DNA of 64,000 bases from Bacteroides reticulotermitis JCM 10512. GTDB lineage: Bacteria > Bacteroidota > Bacteroidia > Bacteroidales > Bacteroidaceae. Below the pieces are notes generated by a model. It was not told the DNA's origin, ran no database searches, and saw only the letters and a list, made by a program, of their open reading frames with translations. Within the stretch, counting starts at the first letter, position 1. The number at the start of each line of letters is the position of its first letter. The stretch covers positions 1 to 64,000 of the forward strand of contig NZ_BAIV01000010.1 in the NCBI RefSeq assembly GCF_000517545.1. The letters are read 5' to 3'. Position numbers and translations under genes: made by a program. Positions 10,327 through 20,169 of this stretch are shown here, in pieces.

Positions 10327-10366
10327 AAAAGATCAGGTTGATTTTCAAAAAGAACCTGATCTTTTT
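10327..10366. terminator. Strong hairpin downstream of the DUF3987 gene
   Basis: Perfect 13-bp inverted repeat: AAAAGATCAGGTT (10327-10339) with AACCTGATCTTTT (10353-10365), loop of 13, flanked by A and T tracts, so it could terminate in either direction. A third partial copy of the arm (AAAAGATCAGG) lies just upstream, near 10305. Confidence 0.5.
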
Positions 10367-10377
10367 TTTCGGCTTTG

Positions 10378-10407
10378 AAATGGACAAATGGACAAATGGA
10401 CACTATG
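10378..10407 (+). repeat. 30-bp inverted repeat, left copy
   Basis: Three tandem AAATGGAC units followed by ACTATG. The exact reverse complement is at 11801-11830. The end of this copy also starts a local palindrome (AAATGGACA-CTA-TGTCCATTT, 10394-10414) that overlaps the stop codon of the DUF3987 gene. Confidence 0.9.
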
Positions 10408-10412
10408 TCCAT

Positions 10413-12107
10413 TTAATCTGCGAGCTTTTGATAAACTCCATGGGTTAACTTTTTGATTTTTAGTCCGGTATATGTGTTTAGTAGCCTGCTTATCTTGCGC
10501 GGATTGAAGTTGTATTTTGCGCCAATTTGGTTAGCATCTTCCCGGGTAAAGCACTCCGGTAACTCATTGAAAAAGTTCCTGTTTATGTCCGGATTAATTA
10601 ATGGTTTGGTTGTGCCGGAAGGCATGGAGGAAAGTAGTAGCCGGCTATGCTCATAACAGCAAAGAACCAATTGCAGAGAACGTTCGAAGTCAACGTCGGA
10701 ACAATAAATATCGGGTGATATATCGTTGTTCTCGAATTGGCGAATGCGCGTTTGAATCATGCTGATACGCATCACCAGAAACGCATAGCGTTTGATTACC
10801 GCCTGCAAGTCATCGTTGTTCTCGAGCGACACATCGGTTAGCAATTTAGCAAACAGCTTATTTAATCGGTTCCATTGCTTATTGCTGAAATGGAACATAG
10901 CCGGATGGTTCAGGCAGAAGTTATATAGTTGAGTGACACGCTGTGCCAGGAGTTTGAAATGCTCCTCGAAGGAGATGAGGTTGTCGCCCATTTCTTTCCA
11001 GAAAGGCATCTCCCGAAATGTATAATAGATGATGCGGCTCGCCATACCGTTCTCGGTGTTTTCGAGCAATCCGTTCAATTGCCCCGGCGTGCCGGTGAGG
11101 AAGAGTGCCAGCATGGGATGCCGAATGTAGATGGGGCGCATGCCGTTTGTTTTATAGGAGGAGTCGATATTTTCGTGTTCGAAGCATTTGCAGATGATGT
11201 TGTCGAAGTTGCCGCAATCGAGGTGATTGGCATTCGATAGAGTCTGTGCTTCGGTATCGAAGATAATGCTTCCTTGCGAACCGTTATCCTGCATCTGTAT
11301 TTGCATACGGGTGTAACTGGTAGTGGCGGGGATAATCAGCATTTTGAAGGGAGGAGTCTGAGGTTCTTCAGGCTGATCTTCTTCTGTTTTGTTTTTGTGT
11401 GATGCCTGACTTTGCCAGGCATTGTGTGCACTTTTATAGTTTTGTTGCTGTAGATCGCTATTTGCCAAAATCTGGCTATGAATATCTTCGATCAGGTAAC
11501 GTCCGGTTTGTGCGATGCTTTTGCCACTGCCTGCCGGAGCGATGACCACGCAGTAGAGGTGAGGTGAATACTTCTTGTGATTGTAGATGCCGAAAGTGTA
11601 GGGGAGCACGGCACTTAGTGCGGTTAGGTTGGATAGAAATGATATATCCCGTTCGCGAGAGGTGCATTCTTCGAGCATACAGTCGTTGAGCAAATCGGGC
11701 AGATTTATATACAAATCATCCGGGAATATGGGCGTTGATTTACGCAATTCTTCGCCTTGCCAATAGCTTTCTTCGGCATCTGTTTCTTTTTCAATATGGT
11801 CATAGTGTCCATTTGTCCATTTGTCCATTTGAGAAGCAGATGGATGCTGAGTCAATGATGGACTGTTTTGAGAGATAACTTGTTTATAACCAGATGATAA
11901 AACCGCTCTTAGCTCTGCCAAGGGGAAATCGGTACCCTCCAAATAGGTGCAAAGTTCACGTAAAATGACCTTTTCGGAATACTGTCTTCGGCAGGCTTCG
12001 CAAGCTAGTTTAAAGAGGTTGGTATGCCGCTTTCCGGAGGTGAGTGGGTTTAGGAAAATATAGGACGAAACGAATAGCTTTGTTTCCTTATCTATGTTCG
12101 AGAAACT
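10413..12107 (-). pseudogene. DUF3987 protein, 5'-truncated, mobile-element type
   Basis: The open frame runs from a TAG at 12108-12110 down to 10413. It holds 565 codons but no ATG near its beginning; the first usable start is TTG at 11942. The first 55 codons still read as conserved protein (LNPLTSGKRHTNLFKLACEA), the segment that precedes DUF3987 in VirE_N/DUF3987 proteins. The DUF3987 P-loop domain follows, with Walker A APAGSGKS (coded near 11520) and a later IIFDTEAQTL segment. The VirE-like N-terminal domain is missing, so this is probably a decayed gene. Such proteins are encoded on Bacteroides mobile elements and resemble primase/helicase-type replication proteins; their function is not established. 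The 5' part contains one arm of the 30-bp inverted repeat. Confidence 0.75.
11801..11830 (-). repeat. 30-bp inverted repeat, right copy
   Basis: Exact reverse complement of 10378-10407. It lies inside the DUF3987 frame, where it encodes MDKWTNGHY. Confidence 0.9.
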
Positions 12108-12273
12108 CTAAAAAAAGCTTGAAAGTGACGGCGAGTTAGAAAATAAATTCCTCTCTCAGTATCTCATTCTTTTCAGCCTAACTGGCATATAACCAATTTG
12201 AGTGAAAACAGACACAAGAGAGAAGAAAACTAGTTTTTCTAGAAATAGCAACTTGCAGATAGGCTAATCTATA

Positions 12274-12330
12274 TGCCTAACTTTCTGCATTCTCTCGGAT
12301 TAGATGGTAGTTTAATCCGAGTGTTAGGCA
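12274..12330 (-). terminator. Two-part stem-loop after rluF
   Basis: Outer arms TGCCTAAC (12274-12281) and GTTAGGCA (12323-12330) enclose inner arms CTCGGATTA (12294-12302) and TAATCCGAG (12313-12321). It begins 7 bases after the rluF stop. There is no strong T tract, so it may end transcription or protect the mRNA 3' end. Confidence 0.5.
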
Positions 12331-12336
12331 ACGATT

Positions 12337-13317
12337 CTATTTACCTCTTTTCGGTTGCGAGCGTTGGTTGGCTTGCGCCTTTTTGGGAGATACTCTTGAT
12401 TTTCCCACCCGTAGTCCGCTTCCTGCTTTCTTTTTTGAATGTTTTTCTTTGGGTGCTTCTTCCGTAAATTTGGCAGGAGACTTATCTTGTTTGGATGTTT
12501 TGCTAAAGTTGTAAACGCTATTTGCTTTGCGGTGATCATGTTGTATATCATACATTTCCAAAGCTTTGTTCATAGCCTTATTGCTATTCGTTGGCTTCTT
12601 GGATTGAGCAACTGATTCTGATTTGTCCAATAGGTCGAATAAGCCTTCCAGTTCGCTAGCGGTTAGATTCCTCGAACTACCTTGCCCTAGACTACCCAAT
12701 TTAATATTCATAATCTGGATGCGCTCCAACTTGACTACCTCATAGTCGAAATACTCGCACATACGACGAATCTGGCGATTAAGCCCTTGAACCAAAGAGA
12801 TTTGGAAGGTATAAGGATTGATTTCGGTAATCTCACAACGACGAGTTACCCGGTCGAGGATTGGAACACCCTGTGCCATCTTGGTCAGAAACTCTTTGGT
12901 AATCGGTCTGTCTACTTTTACCAAATACTCCTTTTTATGATTATTTCCTACGCGAAGTATCTTGTTTACAATATCTCCATCGTTTGTCAGGAGAATTAAG
13001 CCCTGTGAATCTTTATCTAAGCGACCGATGGGAAATATACGTTGCTCATGGCTGATGTAATCAACGATATTATGAGCTTCCTGGGTATCTGTTGTGGAAA
13101 CGATCCCAACAGGTTTATTAAAAGCAATATATATAGGTTCGATTTCGTTTTGAATGACTTCCCCGCATACTTTGACTTCTTGTCCGGGCAACACGCGCAT
13201 TCCAATGCTTGCACGTTTGCCGTCAATGGTTACATGTCCGTCTTCAATAAGTTGGTCAGCTTTGCGTCGAGAGCAATAACCTGAACCACTGATATATTTG
13301 TTAAGCCTATATTCCAT
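12337..13317 (-). CDS. rluF: 23S rRNA pseudouridine synthase, RluF-like
   Basis: Predicted to turn a 23S rRNA uridine into pseudouridine. The 326-residue protein has an N-terminal S4 RNA-binding domain (about 1-60: [20 protein letters not shown]) and the RsuA/RluF catalytic domain with [20 protein letters not shown], where the Asp after RL is the nucleophile. [17 protein letters not shown] is the usual RluF/RluB C-terminal core motif. The last 90 residues are a Lys/Ser/Arg-rich tail of low complexity, likely an extra RNA-binding extension. A -7 box (minus strand, 13369-13376) lies 52 bases before the start. The exact uridine is inferred from family, not read from sequence. Confidence 0.85.
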   Translation of the reverse strand: MEYRLNKYISGSGYCSRRKADQLIEDGHVTIDGKRASIGMRVLPGQEVKVCGEVIQNEIEPIYIAFNKPVGIVSTTDTQEAHNIVDYISHEQRIFPIGRLDKDSQGLILLTNDGDIVNKILRVGNNHKKEYLVKVDRPITKEFLTKMAQGVPILDRVTRRCEITEINPYTFQISLVQGLNRQIRRMCEYFDYEVVKLERIQIMNIKLGSLGQGSSRNLTASELEGLFDLLDKSESVAQSKKPTNSNKAMNKALEMYDIQHDHRKANSVYNFSKTSKQDKSPAKFTEEAPKEKHSKKKAGSGLRVGKSRVSPKKAQANQRSQPKRGK

Positions 13318-13368
13318 CTTTCGGTTTACTATGTATTATAACTGAGATTACTTAAACTTTATTTTCGA

Positions 13369-13376
13369 CAAAGATA
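13369..13376 (-). promoter_or_regulatory. -7 promoter box of rluF
   Basis: Minus-strand TATCTTTG, a perfect TAnnTTTG match. Confidence 0.5.
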
Positions 13377-13566
13377 TGGCAATAATACTGAATCAGCATT
13401 TTTTTATTTTGTAAATTATGACTAATTATAGAATTAATCTCCCAGAAACTGAATCAGAGAACGATAATGAACGACTATTGATCTCCGGCGTTCATTTAGA
13501 TAAGCCGGTAATTAATAGGTGCTTGTGATAGAAGCGCAGCCAATTGACCACTTGATATGCCTCGAG

Positions 13567-14463
13567 TTAATTAAATCGATATTTCAGTGGAGATGTTCCC
13601 GATCTGCGTTTGAAAAACTTGCAGAAAGAAGAAGAGTCCGAAAAGTGAAGCTCGTCCGCTATCTGTTGAATGGTACGGTCGGATTGGCTGAGTAAGATAC
13701 GAGCTTCGCTGTATAGCATCTCGTAAACAAAGTCAGTGATGGTCTGTCCCGTCAGCTTTTTGACAATAAGCGTAAGGTATTGCGGGGTAATATGTAACTT
13801 GTCGGCATAGAACGAGACTAAGTGCTCCGATTTAAAATGATCTTTTAATAAGCTGATGAACGATTGGAGTATCTGTTCCGAGCGGTTCAGGTTTACTTCC
13901 GATGGATTTAAGCTTGCGTAACTTTCGTAGATATTAATCCATTCTAAAAGGAAAGTCACAAATTGATTTTGGAGTATTTCTTTTAAAAAGATGTGTTTCG
14001 TCTGTTTGAGGCGGTTTTGCATACTTTGCATGCAGTTATTTAGCGTCACATAGTCGGCAGGCAGGAGCCCGAATGCCGGATTGCTGTATAACTTCAGACT
14101 ACGGTTCAGGTGTTTGAATACCTTTTCCATAGAAGGAACAATATCCAGAAAGGGCTTGTTAACCGCCAGAAGCTTGCCTGCTATTTGAGGGGTTACTTCG
14201 ATAAATTGCACAATATGCAGTGGAGTTAAAACTAATATTCCGGGAGACTTGAGCGTTTGAGTTTCATAATTAACCGAAATCGAGACCTCGCCCTCACTTA
14301 GCAGTAAATAGACGTAAGCATCCAGATACAATGTTGCGAAATGTTCCGGTTTGAAACAAGCTATGTCGATATCCTGGCAAGTTACTTCATGATTTGATAG
14401 TTCTTTCCGATGTTTGGCATATAAAATATCCTTGAAATCGGTAAAAAAAAGATTCTTTCCCAT
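13567..14463 (-). CDS. AraC-family transcriptional regulator
   Basis: 298-residue regulator. The N-terminal about 190 residues form a cupin-like sensor domain (SVNYETQTLKSPGILVLTP). The C-terminal about 100 residues hold the two AraC helix-turn-helix units, with LHITPQYLTLIVKKLTGQTI and the signature ADELHFSDSSSFCKFFKRRSGTSPLKYR. It is divergent from the TolC-HlyD-MFS operon across 122 bases, so it most likely controls that pump in response to an unknown small molecule. Its own -7 box is at 14488-14495. Confidence 0.9.
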   Translation of the reverse strand: MGKNLFFTDFKDILYAKHRKELSNHEVTCQDIDIACFKPEHFATLYLDAYVYLLLSEGEVSISVNYETQTLKSPGILVLTPLHIVQFIEVTPQIAGKLLAVNKPFLDIVPSMEKVFKHLNRSLKLYSNPAFGLLPADYVTLNNCMQSMQNRLKQTKHIFLKEILQNQFVTFLLEWINIYESYASLNPSEVNLNRSEQILQSFISLLKDHFKSEHLVSFYADKLHITPQYLTLIVKKLTGQTITDFVYEMLYSEARILLSQSDRTIQQIADELHFSDSSSFCKFFKRRSGTSPLKYRFN

Positions 14464-14487
14464 ACCTATTGACTGTTAATTACTTAG

Positions 14488-14572
14488 CAAAGATAAAAAA
14501 GAAATAGATTCAAACAAAACCATTTTGTTACTAAACAGAACTTTGTCTGTCTGCTCGAGCGCGGTACCTTTG
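14488..14572. promoter_or_regulatory. Divergent promoters and candidate operator of the efflux locus
   Basis: araC -7 box on the minus strand (TATCTTTG, 14488-14495). Operon -7 box on the plus strand (TACCTTTG, 14565-14572) with TTTG at 14542-14545 as -33. Between them are a palindrome with 7-bp arms, AACAAAA-CCA-TTTTGTT (14513-14529), and a weaker ACAGA...TCTGT pair (14535-14550). These are reasonable regulator-binding candidates, not proven. Confidence 0.5.
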
Positions 14573-14585
14573 TCTTCTAAAAAAA

Positions 14586-15902
14586 ATGGTTAATAGGAAT
14601 CTGGTCATAATAAGCTGTCTTCTTCTCTTTTCACTAGGAGTTTTTCCAAAAGATAAGGAAAAGGTGCATTATTCTTTATCCGATATTTTTGCCCTAGCCG
14701 ATCAAAATAGCCATCAGTTAAAGGTCTCACAAGTGGGGATCGAGAAGGCTGACCGCGCGGTAAGAGTAGCCAAAGACGGAAAGCTTCCGGTTATTGAAAG
14801 TTTTTTGGGCGGTAGCTATATTGGCAATCAAACCTTGATGTCGCGCGGCTTCGCGGATGCATCTTCGGTTGCTACTCCTCATTGGGGCAATGCGATGACT
14901 TTAGAAATCAAACAATCGATCTACGAGGGTGGGAGTATAACGGGGGCAATTACGCTGGGTGAATTAGAGAGCCAGTTAGCACGTTTACAGCATGAACAAA
15001 ATAAGCAGGAAGTACGCTTCACACTTTCATCTTGGTATCTTTCTTTATGCAGACTATGCAATGAAGAGAAGATTTACCTGAGTAGCAAGCATCAGGCAGA
15101 ACAATTGCTGGAGCAGATGCGGGCTTGCTTCGAACAAGGTACTGTGCTAAAGAGTGATGTGACTCGGTATCGTTTATATTTGAAAGATATCGAAATTGAA
15201 TTGGAGAAAATTCAAAATCAGCAAACGACTTTGAATTACTATCTACTGACAGTCACAGGGCTCCCCTCACACATTAAAATTCAACCTGATGAATCTTACC
15301 CGCACGCCGAAGCGAAAGTTACCGGTGATACCGAATGGCAACAAGAAGTGAACTTAAATTCATTCCGGATTAAGACGGCTCGGAAAGAGGAAGCCATCTT
15401 CTTTCAGCAGATCGAGAATGCCCGGTCGGCAAAGCGTCCCTCCATTTACCTATGGGCCTCCGAGAGTTTGCAAGGTCCTATTGTTTCAGCCATGCCTCCA
15501 ATTAATAAAAATTTGAATAATTGGCAGCTTGGTGTCGGACTGCGCTTTACTATTTCCTCTTTCTACACCGCCAACAAGAAAGTGCGGCTGCATGAAAGTG
15601 CATGGCGACAATCTAAAGAAAACCTGCAGCTGACCATCGATAGAGAGCAGATGGAGGTCAACGAGGCCTATCTGAAATGGACTGAATCAGTAAACCAGCT
15701 CAAAGTGAGGGAAGAATATAAGGAATTGGCTGATGAGAACTATGAGGTGGTGTCGGAACGTTACCTCAATGGGCTGGCTATTGTTACCGAAATGTTAGAT
15801 GCCAGCACCGAACAGCTTTCCGCCGAATTGAAACTAGCAAACAAACGAATCGAAATATATTATAATTACAGTAGACTTAAAAAACTAGCAGGACTTTTAT
15901 AA
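14586..15902 (+). CDS. TolC-family outer-membrane efflux protein
   Basis: 438-residue outer-membrane channel of a tripartite pump. A signal peptide (about 1-21) is followed by two outer-membrane-efflux repeats with long coiled-coil helices and the family-typical SLSDIFALADQNSHQLKV start of helix 1. It lacks a lipobox cysteine, as is usual for TolC rather than OprM types. It is first in a three-gene operon; the next gene starts 6 bases after its stop. Confidence 0.9.
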   Translation: MVNRNLVIISCLLLFSLGVFPKDKEKVHYSLSDIFALADQNSHQLKVSQVGIEKADRAVRVAKDGKLPVIESFLGGSYIGNQTLMSRGFADASSVATPHWGNAMTLEIKQSIYEGGSITGAITLGELESQLARLQHEQNKQEVRFTLSSWYLSLCRLCNEEKIYLSSKHQAEQLLEQMRACFEQGTVLKSDVTRYRLYLKDIEIELEKIQNQQTTLNYYLLTVTGLPSHIKIQPDESYPHAEAKVTGDTEWQQEVNLNSFRIKTARKEEAIFFQQIENARSAKRPSIYLWASESLQGPIVSAMPPINKNLNNWQLGVGLRFTISSFYTANKKVRLHESAWRQSKENLQLTIDREQMEVNEAYLKWTESVNQLKVREEYKELADENYEVVSERYLNGLAIVTEMLDASTEQLSAELKLANKRIEIYYNYSRLKKLAGLL

Positions 15903-15907
15903 AAACT

Positions 15908-16948
15908 ATGAGCCAAAGAAAGAAACATCGAAAATATATCATCAACGGAATTGTTGTATTGATTGTGATTGCGATCAGTGTTTATGTGAGCATTTACTCC
16001 CTTCACTTGGGAAGAGTAGAGTACACGGATAATGCCCAGGTGAAAAGATTGATAGTGCCGGTACATTGTCGAGTGAAAGGCTATGTTCGGGAAATCTGTT
16101 TTGACGAGTATCAGCCCGTTTCCAAGGGAGATACTTTAGCCATTATCGAAGATATGGAATATCGGTTGGAAGTTGCACAGGCAGAAGCTAACTTTCAACA
16201 AGTTCGGGCCGATAAGTCGGCAGTGTATACGTCATTGCAGACTGCGAGAAACAATATTTCCGTGTCCGATGCTTCCGTCGAAGAAGTACGCGTGAAAATG
16301 GAAAATGCAGTGACGGAATATAATAGGTACCACGCTTTATTTGCCAAAGGCGCTGTAACCCGCGAACAGTACGAGGCGATAAAAACCAATCGAGATGTCG
16401 CCCAAGCACATTACGATATGCTGGTGCATCAGAAACGTTCGGTGGTGTTGGTAAAAGACGAACACGGACATCAGGTAAGTCAGTCCGAGGCTTTGTTGGA
16501 ACTATCGGAAGCTCATTTGGAAATGGCCAAGCTGAACCTTTCGTATACCGTTATAAAAGCCCCTTGTGATGGCGTTACCGGAAGGAAGAATGTTCAAACC
16601 GGACAATTTATGCAAGCCGGAGATATCTTGGTCGATCTGGTGGATAAGCATGATATTTGGGTAACTGCCTACTACAAAGAATCACAAATAACCCGCATCA
16701 ATGACGGGCAGACTGTAGATGTCAAAGTCGACGCTTGTCCGGGAGTTGTATTTAAAGGAAAAGTGAAATCGATATCAGATGCTACCGGAGCCAGCTTTTC
16801 GCTAATTCCGCAAGATAATTCTACCGGCAATTTTGTGAAAGTGCAACAACGTATACCCGTACGTATTGAATTTATAGAAGAAAACAATCCGGTCGATATG
16901 CAGCGTCTGCGTGCCGGAATGAATGTTGAATGTTTGGTAAACTATTAA
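15908..16948 (+). CDS. HlyD/EmrA-family membrane fusion protein
   Basis: 346-residue periplasmic adaptor. One N-terminal membrane anchor (about 12-32) is followed by a split biotinyl-lipoyl domain: VPVHCRVKGYVREICF at the front and VIKAPCDGVTGRKNVQTGQF after the hairpin. A coiled-coil hairpin lies between them and a beta-barrel domain after them (DIWVTAYYKESQITRI). The EmrA-type layout fits pairing with a 14-helix MFS exporter, which is the next gene and starts immediately after the stop. Confidence 0.92.
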   Translation: MSQRKKHRKYIINGIVVLIVIAISVYVSIYSLHLGRVEYTDNAQVKRLIVPVHCRVKGYVREICFDEYQPVSKGDTLAIIEDMEYRLEVAQAEANFQQVRADKSAVYTSLQTARNNISVSDASVEEVRVKMENAVTEYNRYHALFAKGAVTREQYEAIKTNRDVAQAHYDMLVHQKRSVVLVKDEHGHQVSQSEALLELSEAHLEMAKLNLSYTVIKAPCDGVTGRKNVQTGQFMQAGDILVDLVDKHDIWVTAYYKESQITRINDGQTVDVKVDACPGVVFKGKVKSISDATGASFSLIPQDNSTGNFVKVQQRIPVRIEFIEENNPVDMQRLRAGMNVECLVNY

Positions 16949-18538
16949 ATGGTAAAAGGTACACATGATCCCGCCCGGATATTAGCATGTCGAGACTTCG
17001 TACCCGATTGGTTACGGTTTTGGTCTATCATTTTAATAACCTTGGTATATTTATTCTCAGGAGCTATCCAACTGGCTTCTGCCGGACAGCAGGTGGGTGG
17101 ACTATCTTTCTTGCAGAAAGATACACAGATGATTGGGTTCTCGGCTTTCGTTGGGATGAATATGATTTTTCCGATGTTGTTTAGACTTCGTTTTCGTTTC
17201 TCTACCAAAACGATCCTAACCGCTGTGACGATAATCCTGATCATCTGTCATTTGTTGACATTGTATACGGTGAATGTCCCCTTGCTGTGCTTCATCAATT
17301 TTATAGCCGGTACATTTCGGATGTTAGGGGCTTTTGAAACCATGGTATGCATCCAACTTCTTATTACCCCTACGCGAAGTTACGCAGTGTTTTACGCGGT
17401 TATCTTTTTCATTGTGCAGGGGAGTGCCATCTTCTTCAGTGCTCAGGTGGCATATATACTGCATTATCTTAGTTGGTATCATTTGCATATCGTTATTATC
17501 TTATTGTTGATCTGGACGCTTTTGATGGTCTATTTCTTGTTTCGGCAGTATCGATCGATGAAGAAGATACCACTTTACGGTATTGATTGGGCAGGTTATG
17601 CCCTGTGGTGCATCTCGTTATCTTTGATTCTCTTTATTGCCATTTATGGGAAACATTACGAGTGGTTTCATTCACCGCATATCTGTTGGGCTACAGTTGG
17701 CCTGATAGGTACATTGGTGTTGAATCTTTATCATATGTTTCATGTGAAGCGGCCCTATATCAGTCTGGAAACGTGGCGATATCCCAATATGGGGAAGCTC
17801 GTCCTGCTATTTCTGGCTTTATACATCTCTTTGGCAACTCCCATGACCCTGCAAAATAGCTACATGGCAGGCATTCTTAAATTTGATTCCATACATATAG
17901 TACTCTTAAACTGGTTTGTTTTGGGGGGAATGTTGCTGAGCGTTGGTTTGTGTTATGTATGGTTTGTCCGTAATAAATACCGGATTAAGCCGATGATCTT
18001 TGTCGGTTATGCTTGTGTGGTGCTTTATCTGCTGCTGATTTACTGTCAGATTGATCCGCAGACAAATATAGAATCGTTCTATGTGCCGGCTGTTTTGCGT
18101 GGGATAGGCCTCTTATTGCTCTACATTGTGCTGACACTCTACATTGCCAATATCGTACCGTTCAAACACAACTTTCAGGCGTTGTGTATCATGGGATTCA
18201 TCCGAATGTCACTGGGAACGGTGCTCGGTTCATCCCTGATCGACAATTGGATGCATTATTTAACAGAGAAGAATAGTCTGTTGCTGAGTCCGGAATTAGA
18301 TTCAGTCAATACCGTCTTTCAAGCAAGCGGACTAAGTCAAGTAACTCAAGAATTGAGCAGGCAGGTTATGATGGTGAGTATGAAAGAGATATATGGATAC
18401 ATGGCTATGGCAGGTATTCTTATTCTCATTATTATTCTTTTAGAAAAAGAGATGAAGCGATTGAATCTCTTCTTCCCTAAGTTGAAAACGATTCGGCATA
18501 TCTTCAAGCGCGCGGTCGATTTCGATAGAAAGAGTTGA
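16949..18538 (+). CDS. MFS efflux permease, DHA2-like
   Basis: 529-residue inner-membrane protein with about 14 predicted helices, starting on the base after the hlyD stop. The architecture (cytoplasmic N-terminus, 14 helices, basic C-terminal tail) and its place after a HlyD adaptor suggest an EmrB-like proton-driven exporter. The classical MFS motif A is weak, as in Bacteroidota-specific members. The substrate is unknown; bile salts, fatty acids or antimicrobials are possible by analogy. Confidence 0.85.
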   Translation: MVKGTHDPARILACRDFVPDWLRFWSIILITLVYLFSGAIQLASAGQQVGGLSFLQKDTQMIGFSAFVGMNMIFPMLFRLRFRFSTKTILTAVTIILIICHLLTLYTVNVPLLCFINFIAGTFRMLGAFETMVCIQLLITPTRSYAVFYAVIFFIVQGSAIFFSAQVAYILHYLSWYHLHIVIILLLIWTLLMVYFLFRQYRSMKKIPLYGIDWAGYALWCISLSLILFIAIYGKHYEWFHSPHICWATVGLIGTLVLNLYHMFHVKRPYISLETWRYPNMGKLVLLFLALYISLATPMTLQNSYMAGILKFDSIHIVLLNWFVLGGMLLSVGLCYVWFVRNKYRIKPMIFVGYACVVLYLLLIYCQIDPQTNIESFYVPAVLRGIGLLLLYIVLTLYIANIVPFKHNFQALCIMGFIRMSLGTVLGSSLIDNWMHYLTEKNSLLLSPELDSVNTVFQASGLSQVTQELSRQVMMVSMKEIYGYMAMAGILILIIILLEKEMKRLNLFFPKLKTIRHIFKRAVDFDRKS

Positions 18539-18658
18539 GCCGGAAAGGCTGCATAATACGTAAAAAACGGGATTGGCGTCTTTACTTCTTCGAAAGAATC
18601 AGATGAGTCGGTAAACCTTTTTGTCACCTTGGTTGTTCTAACTAAAATTGAATGAAAA

Positions 18659-19302
18659 ATGAAAAAGAACATTTATCTTTTATTGTCTTTTGTGATGTTG
18701 TTGGCTACTTCTTGTTCCACAACCTCCTCAGTTAGGTACACAGTCGCTTCTCAAAACGCTGACTGTGTAGGTGTTGGACCTCAGAAATGCTTGCTAGTCA
18801 AAAAAGGAAATGCAACTGAATGGGAATATTTTTATAGCAATATAGAAGGCTTTCAGTATGAACCGGGATATGAATTTGTGTTGAAGGTGAAAGAGGAGAA
18901 ACTGGAGAATGTGCCGGCAGACGCCTCTTCTATTAAATATGTGCTGGTGAAGCAGATTTCTAAAGAACAAAAAGAATCAGATAATCTTCCCCCTGCCGTA
19001 CAGCAAAAAGCTCAGGTACTCCGTATCAATGCACAGGTAAAGTGTTGTCTATCGAATCGGAGAATATCGGACGGGGTGCAGCTGCTGGGAAGTTTGAAGT
19101 GAAAGTCGTTCAACTGCAAGTGACAAGTTCAACTAATAGTGATATTAAAGAAGGAGAGACTATCTATTGTGAATTGATTGCAACTCCCAAAGTCGACCCT
19201 AAAGTGGGAAGAGAATACGTGTTCAAAGCTCGTAACTTACATCCTGCTCATGCCAAAGGCAAATATCTGTTAGAAACCGATGTGATGGATTTAGTAAGAT
19301 AA
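18659..19302 (+). pseudogene. DUF4377 lipoprotein, frameshifted
   Basis: Cell-surface or periplasmic lipoprotein: signal peptide with lipobox LLATSC (Cys at about residue 19), then a DUF4377 domain (CVGVGPQKCLLVKKG, WEYFYSNIEGFQYEPGYEF). The frame changes near 19035: after ...RVLRINAQ the correct continuation is GKVLSIESENIGRGAAAGKF and on to 19302. One missing base explains this and gives about 214 residues. The function is unknown; DUF4377 domains often occur next to HslJ/META-like stress proteins. Confidence 0.75.
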
Positions 19303-19322
19303 ACAGCCCTTTTATGAAAGAA

Positions 19323-19374
19323 GATAGCCAATCATTGCCTGATTTTCAGGTAAAGATTGGCTATCGTTTTTTTT
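19323..19374. terminator. Intrinsic terminator between convergent genes
   Basis: Perfect 11-bp stem GATAGCCAATC (19323-19333) with GATTGGCTATC (19355-19365), then a G and eight Ts on the plus strand. It ends the DUF4377 gene and may also serve the converging DUF2797 gene. Confidence 0.85.
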
Positions 19375-19377
19375 GCG

Positions 19378-20169
19378 TTAAAACTCCAGGTCGATTACAA
19401 AACCTTCGTGGCTTCTGATGTTAAATACATTGTTATTGTCGAACATTAAATATTGTCCCTTTATTCCGATCAGCGTTCCTTCAACTCTCGGGACTTTCTT
19501 CAGATTGACGGAGTTTATCTTTAAGGGAAATCTTTCTACCGGGTATTCCAAGTGAAAGATCTGTTCATCTTCCAAAATGTACTGTTTAAGTTCCTCCGGG
19601 ATAAATGTTCGTATTTCTTCTTTTTTGCCCGCAAGGTCCTCAAACACGGCATTGTCGATCAACATCTTTCGGTAATTGGTTTTGTCGGACAGGTGTTGTT
19701 TGAGGGCTACCTCAATCAATCCGGCTTCAAATCGGTTTGTTGTTTCAGCCAGTTTTATCGCGTATTCAGCTCCCTGATCTATCCAGCGGGTGGGAACTTG
19801 CGATTTCCGAGTTACTCCAACCTTAATGCCTCCTGAGTTTGCCAGATACACGATGTGCGGTTGCAGTTGGGCCTCTGCCTCTATCTCCAGGTTCCGGTCT
19901 GCTTGCCCCAAGTGAGCGGTGGAGAGTTCCGGATTGACTACCCATCTGCCTGTATGTGGTGATGTGAAATAACAATTCTTGCAACATCCCATGGCGAAGA
20001 TTTCTTTTTCTTTGCCACACTCCAGACATTGGTAGTGGTTAAAACTGATTGCTATTTTTTGCTCCAGCAGTTGATTGACGGAAATTGTTTCGTCGTTCAA
20101 ATTGAGGGTATATTGAATTGGAGAGCTGTACGCTGCTTGCATTTTGGTTATTACTCCGGTTGTTTTCAT
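19378..20169 (-). CDS. DUF2797 protein
   Basis: 263-residue cytoplasmic protein of the DUF2797 family. It has a four-cysteine zinc-ribbon-like motif CLECGKEKEIFAMGCCKNC (about 48-66) and a segment VYLANSGGIKVGVTRKSQV that resembles the GIY-YIG fold core. No biochemical role is established. A -7 box (minus-strand TATCTTTG, 20220-20227) lies 50 bases before the start. Confidence 0.85.
   Translation of the reverse strand: MKTTGVITKMQAAYSSPIQYTLNLNDETISVNQLLEQKIAISFNHYQCLECGKEKEIFAMGCCKNCYFTSPHTGRWVVNPELSTAHLGQADRNLEIEAEAQLQPHIVYLANSGGIKVGVTRKSQVPTRWIDQGAEYAIKLAETTNRFEAGLIEVALKQHLSDKTNYRKMLIDNAVFEDLAGKKEEIRTFIPEELKQYILEDEQIFHLEYPVERFPLKINSVNLKKVPRVEGTLIGIKGQYLMFDNNNVFNIRSHEGFVIDLEF

Noticed and set aside
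9344..12336. tRNA-Cys as an attachment site of an integrated element
   Set aside because: I found no repeat of the tRNA 3' end downstream and no integrase gene; only suggested as an idea.
13418..13528. 36-codon ORF between rluF and the AraC gene
   Set aside because: No convincing -7 box, no homologue recognised; too short to support.
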